Source: Streptomyces natalensis ATCC 27448 (GTDB taxonomy: Bacteria; Actinomycetota; Actinomycetes; Streptomycetales; Streptomycetaceae). From it: DNA of 64,000 nucleotides. Position 1 is the first letter of the stretch. The number at the start of each line of letters is the position of its first letter. The notes under the pieces were generated by a model. That model was not told the origin of the DNA. It saw only the letters and a list, made by a program, of their open reading frames with translations, and did not search any database. This document shows positions 34,583 through 42,591 of this stretch, in pieces. The position numbers and the translations under genes were made by a program. Location: assembly GCF_000935125.1 (NCBI RefSeq), contig NZ_JRKI01000061.1, positions 62,001-126,000 on the forward strand, given 5' to 3'.

Positions 34583-35695
34583 TCAGCGTTCCGAGGCCGC
34601 GAGCTGTCCGCAGGCGCCGTCGATCTCCTGGCCGCGGGTGTCCCGGACGGTCACCGGGACGCCGTGCGCCTCGATGGCCCGTACGAACGCCAGCTCGTCC
34701 TCGGGCCGGGAAGCAGTCCACTTCGACCCGGGTGTCGGATTCAACGGAATGAGGTTCACATGGACGCGCTTGCCCTTCAGCAGCCGTCCCAGCAGGTCAC
34801 CCCGCCATGCCTGGTCGTTGATGTCGCGGATCAGGGCGTACTCGATGGAGATCCGGCGGCCGGACTTCTCGGCGTACTCCCATGCCGCGTCCAGGACCTC
34901 GCGGACCTTCCAGCGGGTGTTGACGGGCACGAGCGTGTCACGCAGCTCGTCGTCCGGCGCATGCAGCGACACCGCGAGCCGGCATTTGAAGCCCTCGTCC
35001 GCGAACCGCAGCATCGCGGGGACGAGACCGACCGTGGAGACGGTGATGCCGCGCTGGGAAAGGCCGAGGCCGTCGGGCTCGGGGTCGGTCAGCCGCCTGA
35101 TGGCGCCGACCACCCGCTTGTAGTTGGCCAGCGGCTCGCCCATGCCCATGAAGACGATGTTGGACAGCCGCGCCGGGCCGCCGGGCACCTCGCCGTCGCG
35201 CAGTGCGCGCATCCCGTCGACGATCTGGTGGACGATCTCGGCGGTGGAGAGGTTGCGGTCCAGGCCCGCCTGCCCGGTGGCGCAGAACGGGCAGTTCATA
35301 CCGCAGCCGGCCTGCGAGGAGATGCACATGGTGACCCGGTCCGGATAGCGCATCAGCACGGACTCGACGAGCGTGCCGTCGTGCAGCTTCCACAGGGTCT
35401 TGCGGGTGGTGTCGTTGTCGCACGAGATGTGCCGGACGACGTTCATCAGGTCCGGCAGCAGCTCGGCCGCCAGCTTTTCGCGGGCCGCCGCCGGGATGTC
35501 GGTCCACTGGGCCGGATCATGCGCGTAGCGGGCGAAGTAGTGCTGCGACAGCTGCTTGGCGCGAAACGGCTTCTCGCCGATCGCTGCCACCGCTTCGCGG
35601 CGCTCTACGGGGCTGAGATCGGCGAGGTGCCGCGGGGGCTTCTTGGCTCCGCGGGGGGCGACGAAAGTCAGCACACCGGGCTCGGGCGGTGCCAT
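34583..35695 (-). CDS. rlmN: 23S rRNA (adenine-2503-C2) methyltransferase RlmN
   Basis: This 370-residue radical SAM enzyme methylates C2 of A2503 in 23S rRNA and also A37 of some tRNAs. The iron-sulfur cluster motif CGMNCPFC gives Cys131, Cys135 and Cys138. The conserved later stretches STVGLVPAMLRFA and LAVSLHAPDDELR follow, and the C-terminal GACGQLA holds the methyl-carrying Cys. The length is normal. It lies downstream of cdsA in the same direction after a 177-base gap with a small hairpin. Confidence 0.92.
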   Translation of the reverse strand: MAPPEPGVLTFVAPRGAKKPPRHLADLSPVERREAVAAIGEKPFRAKQLSQHYFARYAHDPAQWTDIPAAAREKLAAELLPDLMNVVRHISCDNDTTRKTLWKLHDGTLVESVLMRYPDRVTMCISSQAGCGMNCPFCATGQAGLDRNLSTAEIVHQIVDGMRALRDGEVPGGPARLSNIVFMGMGEPLANYKRVVGAIRRLTDPEPDGLGLSQRGITVSTVGLVPAMLRFADEGFKCRLAVSLHAPDDELRDTLVPVNTRWKVREVLDAAWEYAEKSGRRISIEYALIRDINDQAWRGDLLGRLLKGKRVHVNLIPLNPTPGSKWTASRPEDELAFVRAIEAHGVPVTVRDTRGQEIDGACGQLAASER

Positions 35696-35791
35696 GGACG
35701 GAAACTCCTCATTGCGACGGGCCGGACGATCTCCGCTGCGGCGGAGCCAACGGCAGGACGATGCCGGTACCCGGAGACCTCAGGGGGCCAT

Positions 35792-35807
35792 CCCCGCGGT
35801 CGCGGGG
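35792..35807 (-). terminator. small hairpin between cdsA and rlmN
   Basis: CCCCGCG (35792-35798) and CGCGGGG (35801-35807) pair with a two-base loop, followed by short direct repeats of GGGGCCGGAA. It may weaken transcription from cdsA into rlmN. The small loop makes it a weak call. Confidence 0.35.
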
Positions 35808-35872
35808 CCGGAAGGGGCCGGAAAGGGCCCGCTGCCGGAGGCAACGAGCCCTTCCAGAGTACCTGGGCTGAA

Positions 35873-37021
35873 TCAGCCCGCTCCCACGAAGATCACGAAC
35901 AGCAGCCAGACCACCGGCGCGGTCGGCAGCAGGGAGTCGAGACGGTCCATGATCCCGCCGTGGCCGGGCAGCAACGTGCCCATGTCCTTGATCCCGAGAT
36001 CACGCTTGATCATGGACTCGCCCAGGTCACCGAGGGTGGCGCTGGCCGCGACCGCAAGGCCGAGCAGCAGACCCTGCCACCAGGCGCCGTCCTTGATCAG
36101 GAACTGCATGCACAGGGCGCCGGCGACCATCGCGAAGAGCAGCGCGCCCACAAGTCCCTCGCGGGTCTTTCCCGGGCTGATGCGCGGTGCCAGCTTGTGC
36201 GTGCCGAAGCGCCAGCCGACCGCGTACGCCCCGGTGTCGCTGACGACCGTCAGCAGCAGGAACGTCAGCACCCGCTGCGGCCCGTCGTCCTCGGCCGCGA
36301 GCATCAGGGCCACGAAGGTCGCCAGGAACGGCACGTAGAACGCCGCGAAGACGCCGGCGGTGACGTCCCGCAGATAGTTCTCCGGGGCGTCGGTCATCCG
36401 CCAGACCAGCACGGCCAGCGCGGTGAGCGCCATCGCCACCCATGCGCCTTCGGCTCCCCGTACGTACCCGGCGACGACCATGGCGGTGCCGCCGACCGCG
36501 AGGGGCACCAGCGGCACCCTGATGTCCTTGCGCTCCGCGAGCCGCGAGGTCAGCTCCCACAGGCCCACGACGACGGCGATCGCGATGACGCCGACGAAAA
36601 CGGGCTTGTAGACGAAGAGCGACGCGAGGATGACCGCGCCGAGGCCGACACCGACCCCTATCGCGGCACGCAGATTGCGCCCCGCGCTCTTCTTCTTGGG
36701 CTTCTCGGGACCCCGCGGAGCGTCCGGCTCGGGGGCACCGGGGAAAGCAGTGGGCATGGGCTCCTGCGGCTCTTCGTCGCGGAACAGGGGGCCGCTCAGT
36801 CGAGCAGCCCCCCGGTCGTCCCGGAGATCCCGGTGGTCGTCCTGGTGTCCGCCTGGCTCCGGCACGATGGGCATGGGCCGAGTCTGCGCCGCATCGCCCC
36901 CGTCGTGCACGGGACCCGCCGAGACGGGGGGAGCGCCCCCGCGGAGCGCGGGGACCGTTCCCTGGTCGGGTGGCCCCCAGTGCGCGGCGCCGGGCGGGGT
37001 CCCCCAGGATGACTCGTTCAT
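35873..37021 (-). CDS. cdsA: phosphatidate cytidylyltransferase CdsA
   Basis: This 382-residue membrane enzyme makes CDP-diacylglycerol from phosphatidate and CTP, the entry to phospholipid synthesis. The family signature near the C-terminus is seen: SDTGAYAVGWRFGTHKLAPRISPGKTREG and KRDLGIKDMGTLLPGHGGIMDRLDS. About eight membrane segments precede it. The first 120 residues are hydrophilic, acidic and Pro-rich, longer than in E. coli CdsA. Its start overlaps the frr stop by one base (TGATG). Confidence 0.92.
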   Translation of the reverse strand: MNESSWGTPPGAAHWGPPDQGTVPALRGGAPPVSAGPVHDGGDAAQTRPMPIVPEPGGHQDDHRDLRDDRGAARLSGPLFRDEEPQEPMPTAFPGAPEPDAPRGPEKPKKKSAGRNLRAAIGVGVGLGAVILASLFVYKPVFVGVIAIAVVVGLWELTSRLAERKDIRVPLVPLAVGGTAMVVAGYVRGAEGAWVAMALTALAVLVWRMTDAPENYLRDVTAGVFAAFYVPFLATFVALMLAAEDDGPQRVLTFLLLTVVSDTGAYAVGWRFGTHKLAPRISPGKTREGLVGALLFAMVAGALCMQFLIKDGAWWQGLLLGLAVAASATLGDLGESMIKRDLGIKDMGTLLPGHGGIMDRLDSLLPTAPVVWLLFVIFVGAG

Positions 37022-37578
37022 CAGACCTCGAGGAGCTCGGATTCCTTGTGCTTGAGCAGCTCGTCCACCTGCGCGACGTACTTCGCGGTGGTGTCGTCGA
37101 GCTCCTTCTCGGCGCGGCGCACCTCGTCCTCGCCGGACTCCTTGTCCTTGACGAGCTTGTCCAGCGCTTCCTTGGCCTTGCGCCGCACGCTGCGGATCGA
37201 GATCTTCGAGTCCTCGGCCTTGTTCTTGGCGACCTTGATGAACTCCTTGCGGCGTTCCTCGGTCAGCTCGGGGAAGGTCACCCGGATGATGCTGCCGTCG
37301 TTGCTCGGGTTGACGCCGAGGTCCGAGTCGCGGATCGCCTGCTCGATGTTGCGCAGTGCGCTCTTGTCGAACGGGGTCACCACGGCCATCCGCGGCTCGG
37401 GCACCGAGAACGACGCCAGCTGGTTGATCGGCGTCAGCGCGCCGTAGTAGTCCGCCACGATCTTGTTGAACATCGCCGGGTGCGCACGCCCGGTGCGGAT
37501 CGCGGCGAAGTCCTCCTTGGCGACCACAACGGCCTTCTCCATCTTCTCCTCGGCCTCGAGGAGGATCTCTTCGATCAC
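37021..37578 (-). CDS. frr: ribosome recycling factor
   Basis: This 185-residue ribosome recycling factor releases mRNA and tRNA after termination together with EF-G. It shows the conserved KAVVVAKEDFAAIRTGRAHPAMF, NIEQAIRDSDLGVNPSNDG and the C-terminal KELDDTTAKYVAQVDELLKHKE helix. Two adjacent GTG codons could start it; the second (37578) was chosen for better spacing to AGGAG and the family length of 185. It is coupled to cdsA by a stop/start overlap and follows pyrH by 173 bases. Confidence 0.95.
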   Translation of the reverse strand: MIEEILLEAEEKMEKAVVVAKEDFAAIRTGRAHPAMFNKIVADYYGALTPINQLASFSVPEPRMAVVTPFDKSALRNIEQAIRDSDLGVNPSNDGSIIRVTFPELTEERRKEFIKVAKNKAEDSKISIRSVRRKAKEALDKLVKDKESGEDEVRRAEKELDDTTAKYVAQVDELLKHKESELLEV

Positions 37579-37751
37579 CACTTGCTCCTGGTCTTATCGG
37601 TAAGAAGCAGAGCCTCGCCCCTGCGCGCGTCTTCTCCTGCACGGTGTCCGACCGGCAGGCGGTTGTCCATCCCCGTACCGGGGTCTTCCCACGGCCGGGA
37701 GTTGCCGCCCCGCAGGCCGAAGCCCGCACGGTGTCTCGGCAGTTGGGGCCG

Positions 37752-38522
37752 TCAGGCCCGGGTGCCCTGGTCGCTCACGAGCGTGCCGATCTTCTCACCC
37801 TTCACCGCACGCGCGATATTGCCCTCGGCGAGCAGCTCGAAGACGAGGATCGGGAGCTTGTTGTCACGGCACAGGGTGATGGCGGTGGCATCGGCGACCT
37901 TCAGCTCGCGCGTGATGACCTCGCCGTATTCGAGGGCGTCGAACTTGACGGCGTCCGGGTTCTTCTTGGGGTCGGAGTCGTAGACCCCGTCGACGCCGTT
38001 CTTGCCCATGAGCATGGCCTCGGCATCGATCTCCAGGGCGCGCTGGGCGGCGGTGGTGTCCGTGGAGAAGTACGGCATGCCCATGCCGGCGCCGAAGATG
38101 ACGACCCGGCCCTTCTCCAGGTGGCGTACCGCACGCAGCGGAATGTACGGCTCCGCGACCTGGCCCATGGTGATGGCGGTCTGGACTCGGCAGCCGATGC
38201 CCTCCTTCTCCAGGAAGTCCTGGAGGGCCAGGCAGTTCATGACCGTGCCGAGCATGCCCATGTAGTCGGAGCGGGCCCGGTCCATGCCGCGCTGCTGGAG
38301 TTCGGCGCCGCGGAAGAAGTTTCCGCCGCCGATCACCACAGCGATCTCGTATCCCTCGCGCACCACGGCGCCGATCTCGCGGGCGATGGCGTGCACCACG
38401 TCGGGGTCGACGCCGAGCCCGCCGCCACCGGCGAATGCCTCGCCCGACAGCTTCAGCAAAAACCGTCGCCTGCCGCCGTGACCGGCCTTGTCCGTGTCCG
38501 CGCCGTCGGCACCGTGATTCAT
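37752..38522 (-). CDS. pyrH: UMP kinase
   Basis: This 256-residue bacterial UMP kinase of the amino acid kinase fold phosphorylates UMP to UDP. Marks are RFLLKLSGEAFAG, VIGGGNFFRGAELQ, DYMGMLGTVMNCLAL and GVYDSDPKKNPDA. The start at 38522 has GAGGAG just upstream. It sits between tsf and frr in the usual order. A hairpin at 38551-38595 separates it from tsf. Confidence 0.95.
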   Translation of the reverse strand: MNHGADGADTDKAGHGGRRRFLLKLSGEAFAGGGGLGVDPDVVHAIAREIGAVVREGYEIAVVIGGGNFFRGAELQQRGMDRARSDYMGMLGTVMNCLALQDFLEKEGIGCRVQTAITMGQVAEPYIPLRAVRHLEKGRVVIFGAGMGMPYFSTDTTAAQRALEIDAEAMLMGKNGVDGVYDSDPKKNPDAVKFDALEYGEVITRELKVADATAITLCRDNKLPILVFELLAEGNIARAVKGEKIGTLVSDQGTRA

Positions 38523-38550
38523 TGAGCTCTCCTCGTGCACATACGAAGAA

Positions 38551-38595
38551 GGCCATTGCCGTGGGTCTGGTCCAGATCCCTGTGCGGCAATGGCC
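38551..38595 (-). terminator. terminator/attenuator between tsf and pyrH
   Basis: GGCCATTGCCG (38551-38561) and CGGCAATGGCC (38585-38595) form a perfect 11-bp stem with a 23-base loop, which itself holds a small palindrome. It lies 29 bases before the pyrH start and could end the rpsB-tsf transcript or attenuate reading into pyrH. Confidence 0.6.
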
Positions 38596-38684
38596 TCCTC
38601 GTCACATCTGCGGCCGGCCGTTGAGCGGCCGACTGCGTACGACCCTAGCGGGGTCGCAGGTCATTCGCTGCCTTCGCGGCAGGC

Positions 38685-39521
38685 TCAGATGCCGACCTTG
38701 ATGCGCGAGAAGCGCTTCAGGGTGACACCGGCCTCCTGGAGGACCTTCTCGACGGACTTCTTGTTGTCGAGCGCGTACGGCTGGCCGAGCAGCGTCGCGT
38801 CCTTGAAGAAGCCGTTGAGGCGACCCTCGACGATCTTCGGCAGGGCAGCCTCGGGCTTGCCCTCCGCGCGGGTGGTCTCCTCGGCGACGCGGCGCTCGGC
38901 CTCGACGACCTCGGCCGGGACGTCCTCGCGGGCGAGGTACTTCGGCGCGAAGGCGGCGATGTGCTGGGCGACGCCCTTGGCGACCTCGGCGTTCTCCTTG
39001 TCGAGCTCGACGAGGACACCGATCTGCGGCGGCAGGTCGGGCATGGTGCGGTGCATGTACGCCGTCACGAAGCCGCCGGAGAACTGCGCGAAGCGGTCCA
39101 GGACGATCTTCTCGCCCAGGTTGGCGTTGGCCTCGTCGACGAACGCCTGGACGGTCTTGCCGGGCTCGATCTCGGAGGCGAGCAGGGCCTCGACGTCGGC
39201 CGGGGAGGTCTTCGCGACGTGCGCGGCGATCTCGTTGGCGACGGCCTGGAACTTCTCACCCTTGGCGACGAAGTCCGTCTCGCACTTCAGCTCGACGATG
39301 ACACCGGAGGTGTTGTCGTCGGCGATCAGCGAGACCACGGCGCCGTTCTCGGCGGAGCGGCCCTCGCGCTTGGCGACGCCCTTCTGGCCCTTGATACGCA
39401 GCGCCTCGACGGCCTTGTCGACGTTGCCCTCGGCCTCGTCCAGGGCCTTCTTGCAGTCCATCATGCCGGCGCCGGTGAGCTCGCGGAGCTTCTTGACGTC
39501 AGCGGCGGTGTAGTTCGCCAT
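38685..39521 (-). CDS. tsf: elongation factor Ts
   Basis: This 278-residue EF-Ts exchanges GDP for GTP on EF-Tu. The N-terminal UBA-like region ANYTAADVKKLRELTGAGMM and the TDFVAKGEKF stretch that contacts EF-Tu are clear. It lies directly downstream of rpsB, with a strong hairpin in the 108-base gap that may lower tsf relative to rpsB. Confidence 0.95.
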   Translation of the reverse strand: MANYTAADVKKLRELTGAGMMDCKKALDEAEGNVDKAVEALRIKGQKGVAKREGRSAENGAVVSLIADDNTSGVIVELKCETDFVAKGEKFQAVANEIAAHVAKTSPADVEALLASEIEPGKTVQAFVDEANANLGEKIVLDRFAQFSGGFVTAYMHRTMPDLPPQIGVLVELDKENAEVAKGVAQHIAAFAPKYLAREDVPAEVVEAERRVAEETTRAEGKPEAALPKIVEGRLNGFFKDATLLGQPYALDNKKSVEKVLQEAGVTLKRFSRIKVGI

Positions 39522-39570
39522 GGTCTGTGAATCTCTTCTCGAAATCTCGAAGTCGAAAGATCTACGGGTG

Positions 39571-39610
39571 GACGGCGGGGGCGGCGCTTGTGGCGCCCGC
39601 CCCCGCCGTC
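39571..39610 (-). terminator. strong hairpin between rpsB and tsf
   Basis: A 13-bp GC-rich stem (39571-39583 with 39598-39610) lies 20 bases after the rpsB stop. Because tsf follows only 50 bases later in the same direction, it more likely acts as an attenuator or RNA stabiliser than as a full terminator. Confidence 0.65.
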
Positions 39611-39629
39611 ACCAACCGGATGCTGCGGG

Positions 39630-40520
39630 TCAGGCCTGCTCGGCGTCCGCGGCCGGCTGCTCAGCCTCGGCGGCCGGGGCCTCGGCCGGCTTCTCGGCCT
39701 CGTCGGCCGGGGCCTCGGCGGGCTTCTCGGCCTCGTCGGACTTCTTCTCGCCCTCGAGCAGGTCGCGCTCCCACTCGGCGAGCGGCTCGGCGGCCTTCTC
39801 GCCCGGCTTCTGGTCGCCGGTGGCAGCGCCGGAGCGGGCGATGAGGCCCTCGGCGACGGCGTCGGCGATCACGCGGGTGAGCAGGGTGACGGAGCGGATG
39901 GCGTCGTCGTTGCCCGGGATCTTGTAGTCGACCTCGTCCGGGTCGCAGTTGGTGTCGAGGATCGCGACGACCGGGATGTTGAGCTTGCGCGCCTCACCGA
40001 CGGCGATGTGCTCCTTCTTGGTGTCCACGATCCAGACGGCGCTGGGCACCTTCTGCATCTCGCGGATACCGCCGAGGGTCTTCTCCAGCTTGGCCTTCTC
40101 GCGGGAGAGGACGAGGAGCTCCTTCTTGGTGAGGCCGGAGGCGGCCACATCCTCGAAGTCGATCTGCTCGAGCTCCTTCAGGCGCTGCAGGCGCTTGTAG
40201 ACGGTCGAGAAGTTGGTCAGCATGCCGCCGAGCCAGCGCTGGTTCACGTAGGGCATGCCCACGCGGGTGGCCTGCTCGGCAATGGCCTCCTGGGCCTGCT
40301 TCTTGGTGCCGACGAACATCACCGAGCCGCCGTGGGCGACGGTCTCCTTGACGAACTCGTAGGCGCGGTCGATGTACGACAGCGACTGGAGCAGGTCGAT
40401 GATGTAGATGCCGTTGCGCTCGGTGAAGATGAAACGCTTCATCTTCGGGTTCCAGCGACGGGTCTGGTGACCGAAGTGGACGCCGCTTTCCAGCAGCTCC
40501 CGCATCGTGACGACGGCCAT
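39630..40520 (-). CDS. rpsB: 30S ribosomal protein S2
   Basis: This 296-residue ribosomal protein S2 is part of the small subunit head-body junction and recruits S1-type proteins. It has the conserved MRELLESGVHFGHQTRRWNPKM and VGTKKQAQEAIAEQATR. The last 50 residues are a low-complexity tail of repeated EAEKPAEAPADE-like units, absent from shorter S2 proteins but common in Streptomyces. It starts the rpsB-tsf-pyrH-frr-cdsA cluster, with a long leader (about 190 bases from a possible -10 at 40720-40725). Confidence 0.95.
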   Translation of the reverse strand: MAVVTMRELLESGVHFGHQTRRWNPKMKRFIFTERNGIYIIDLLQSLSYIDRAYEFVKETVAHGGSVMFVGTKKQAQEAIAEQATRVGMPYVNQRWLGGMLTNFSTVYKRLQRLKELEQIDFEDVAASGLTKKELLVLSREKAKLEKTLGGIREMQKVPSAVWIVDTKKEHIAVGEARKLNIPVVAILDTNCDPDEVDYKIPGNDDAIRSVTLLTRVIADAVAEGLIARSGAATGDQKPGEKAAEPLAEWERDLLEGEKKSDEAEKPAEAPADEAEKPAEAPAAEAEQPAADAEQA

Positions 40521-40719
40521 GGCCGTACTCCTTGTTGTTTCTCGGTTTCACTGCGGCCGGTCGGCCGCGGTGCCTGACGCCCCGACGCGCCTGCCGGGGA
40601 ATGAACCTTGCGGAACCTTCCGAGGACCGAGGAGCGCGGCCATCGTGCTGCCCGAAGGGGACTGCTGCACTGATGGCGGGGCGTGCGAAGTCGACCCGGT
40701 GACCCGGATCGCCACAAGA

Positions 40720-40725
40720 AGTGTA
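40720..40725 (-). promoter_or_regulatory. possible -10 box of the rpsB promoter
   Basis: On the minus strand TACACT lies about 18 bases downstream of TCGCCC, a poor -35. Transcription from here would give an rpsB leader of about 190 bases. The call rests on one hexamer only. Confidence 0.35.
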
Positions 40726-40760
40726 CGGGACGGCCGATGTACTGGGCGACACGCACCTTT

Positions 40761-40860
40761 TCGTGCCCCGTGCGGGTGACGCAGTTGTCCACATCTGGCC
40801 GGTTGTCCACAGATCCCGACCAAGATCCCCACTCGGCGCCGGACTGCGTCACGGTCGGGA
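40761..40860 (+). repeat. leader module with two DnaA-box-like sites, copy 1
   Basis: Two copies of TTGTCCACA (40785-40793 and 40803-40811, starts 18 bases apart) match the Streptomyces DnaA-box consensus. The whole stretch, from GTGCCCC through TGCGGGTGACG to GCGTCAC-GTCGG just before the ATG at 40862, aligns with the minus-strand leader of yraN (47592-47495), with substitutions and a short gap. So it is a repeated leader module rather than only two boxes. Confidence 0.7.
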
Positions 40861-40861
40861 C

Positions 40862-41992
40862 ATGAAACGACATTCCAGCTCGGATACGCGTTCCCGCGAA
40901 GGCGACCGGCCCGTGCGCGGCCGGTGGGCATGGGGCCCATGGCGGCGGAAGACGGCCGCTGTGCGGGGGCGGCACTGCTTCTTTCCGGCGAAGGTGGTGA
41001 CGGGGTTCCTGATCGCTGTGACGGCTGCGGTCATCGGCGTGACGACGCTGCTGGCGGCGTATCCGGGGCTGCGCTTCGGGCCCGGCACGGCCGCGATCCC
41101 GGCGCCGAGGCTTGCGGCGGCTCAGACGGTGGCAGGCGATGCGGCGCGGGCGGCGGCAGGCGATGCGGCATGGTCCGAGGACGGGGACGGGCCACCGGGC
41201 CGCCACGCCCGGGCGCCCGCCCCGGGCCCGGCCACGGCACCGGCGGATCGCGCCTGGCCGGTGGCGGGCGCGGCGGGCATATGGCCTGCGGTGTTACGGG
41301 GCTGGGAGCCGCCGCCCACGCCCTGGGCCGCCGGACACCGCGGCGTGGACCTGGCAGCCGCGGCCCGTGCAACGGTGCGTGCGGCAGTATCCGGCCGGGT
41401 GACCTTCGCCGGCACCGTTGCCGGGCGCGGCGTCCTCACCATCGAACTCTCCCGTTCGGGCCGTCCCCCGTTACGCACCACGTACGAACCGGTGCACGCC
41501 ACGGTCCGCAAGGGCGCACGCGTCGGGGCGGGCCGGCCTGTCGCCGTACTGCAACGAGGCCCGTTCCACTGCCGCGGGCCATGCCTCCACTGGGGCCTGC
41601 GCCGCGGAAAGACCTATCTGGACCCGCTGACGCTCCTGCCTGCACCCATGCTTCGTACGGGCCCGTCGCGCCTGCTTCCGGTCATCGGCGTTCCCGTTCC
41701 CCGGGGGCCGGATCCGCACGGGCCGGACCTCATGGGGGCCGCGCGGCCGGATCTCGCACCGGCGCGCGAGGCGGCTACGACACCGGCGGGAGCGGCGCTC
41801 ACGGGGGCCGTCGCCCTTGCCGCTGCCGCGGTCTGGGCACTGGGGCGCCTGTCGTCGGAGCGGGTGAGGGGAGGACGGCATGCCGGCCAGGTGCCGCGAA
41901 CGGGTGGTGGTGGAGGTGGGTGGGGCGGGAGGAGTCCCCCAGGGGTCAGCCGCGTACGCCACGGAGGACCATGCCCACCGCCGCCTCAGTGA
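40862..41992 (+). CDS. M23 peptidase-like membrane-anchored protein with two TTA codons
   Basis: This 376-residue protein has an Arg-rich head, one membrane segment (about 45-67) and an extracellular LytM/M23 domain. Zinc-binding His159 and Asp163 (GHRGVD) and His243 (CLHW) are present, but the usual catalytic His two places before the last is Cys241. The domain may be inactive or altered. A second hydrophobic stretch (ALTGAVALAAAAVWAL) precedes a Gly-rich end. Codons 145 and 204 are TTA (41294 and 41471), so bldA dependence is likely. The gene overlaps the convergent TetR gene by 47 bases. Confidence 0.82.
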   Translation: MKRHSSSDTRSREGDRPVRGRWAWGPWRRKTAAVRGRHCFFPAKVVTGFLIAVTAAVIGVTTLLAAYPGLRFGPGTAAIPAPRLAAAQTVAGDAARAAAGDAAWSEDGDGPPGRHARAPAPGPATAPADRAWPVAGAAGIWPAVLRGWEPPPTPWAAGHRGVDLAAAARATVRAAVSGRVTFAGTVAGRGVLTIELSRSGRPPLRTTYEPVHATVRKGARVGAGRPVAVLQRGPFHCRGPCLHWGLRRGKTYLDPLTLLPAPMLRTGPSRLLPVIGVPVPRGPDPHGPDLMGAARPDLAPAREAATTPAGAALTGAVALAAAAVWALGRLSSERVRGGRHAGQVPRTGGGGGGWGGRSPPGVSRVRHGGPCPPPPQ

Positions 41993-42527
41993 TCTCCTCC
42001 GGGTTCTCGGCGGCGCCGAGCTCGATACGGCGGACCGCGGCGTCGACGACGCCCTGGAGGAGCATGGCGGCGAGACGGGGCTGCTCATGGCCGAGCGCTG
42101 CGAGTGCCTCGACAATCATGGCGATGAGTCCGCCGTGCGCCGCGCGGATCTTCTCGCGCGCCCCCGCGTCCAGTTCGCCGGCCGAAATGGCGACCACCGC
42201 ACGGTGGCGCCGGTCGTCCACCAGGGCCAGCTGCCTGCGCACATACGCCTCGATCTTCTCCTCCGGCGCACCGGCGCGCTCCATCGCCGCCTCGACCTCC
42301 GACGCCCATACCGGGAAGTCGACGGCGCACAGCTCCTCGACGACGGCCGCGCGGGAGCGGAAGTACTCGTACACGGAGGAGCGCGCGAGTCCCGTGCGCT
42401 CGGCGAGGGCGGGGAAGGTCAGCGCTTCCGTCCCGCCTTCGGACAGCAGGGTGCGGGCGGCGTCCAGGAGGGCGCCACGCTGCATCGTCCGGTGCTCGGC
42501 CACCGAGGCCGCTCGAATCCTTGGCAC
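41946..42527 (-). CDS. TetR/AcrR family transcriptional regulator
   Basis: This 193-residue regulator has an N-terminal helix-turn-helix (LSEGGTEALTFPALAERTGLARSSVYEYFRSR) and a helical ligand domain. The GTG start at 42527 was taken for family length; an in-frame ATG 14 codons later is possible. It lies 64 bases downstream of whiG in the same direction and overlaps the convergent M23 gene by 47 bases. The target genes and ligand are unknown. Confidence 0.85.
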   Translation of the reverse strand: MPRIRAASVAEHRTMQRGALLDAARTLLSEGGTEALTFPALAERTGLARSSVYEYFRSRAAVVEELCAVDFPVWASEVEAAMERAGAPEEKIEAYVRRQLALVDDRRHRAVVAISAGELDAGAREKIRAAHGGLIAMIVEALAALGHEQPRLAAMLLQGVVDAAVRRIELGAAENPEEITEAAVGMVLRGVRG

Positions 42528-42591
42528 ATCCCCACTGTACGGATGGCGCCCGCGTCACGGCACTCCGCCTGCCGACCCGGCACAGGAAGTT

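Larger units (their letters stand above)
40521..40861. other. divergent intergenic region of rpsB and the M23 gene
   Basis: This 341-base gap carries the leader and promoter of rpsB (minus strand) and those of the M23-like gene (plus strand). It includes the possible rpsB -10 at 40720-40725 and the two DnaA-box-like sites within the repeated module at 40761-40860. No gene was found. Confidence 0.6.

Noticed and set aside
40785..40811. Two DnaA-like boxes as a chromosomal origin
   Set aside because: Origins in Streptomyces have many boxes between dnaA and dnaN. Neither gene is here and only two boxes are seen.
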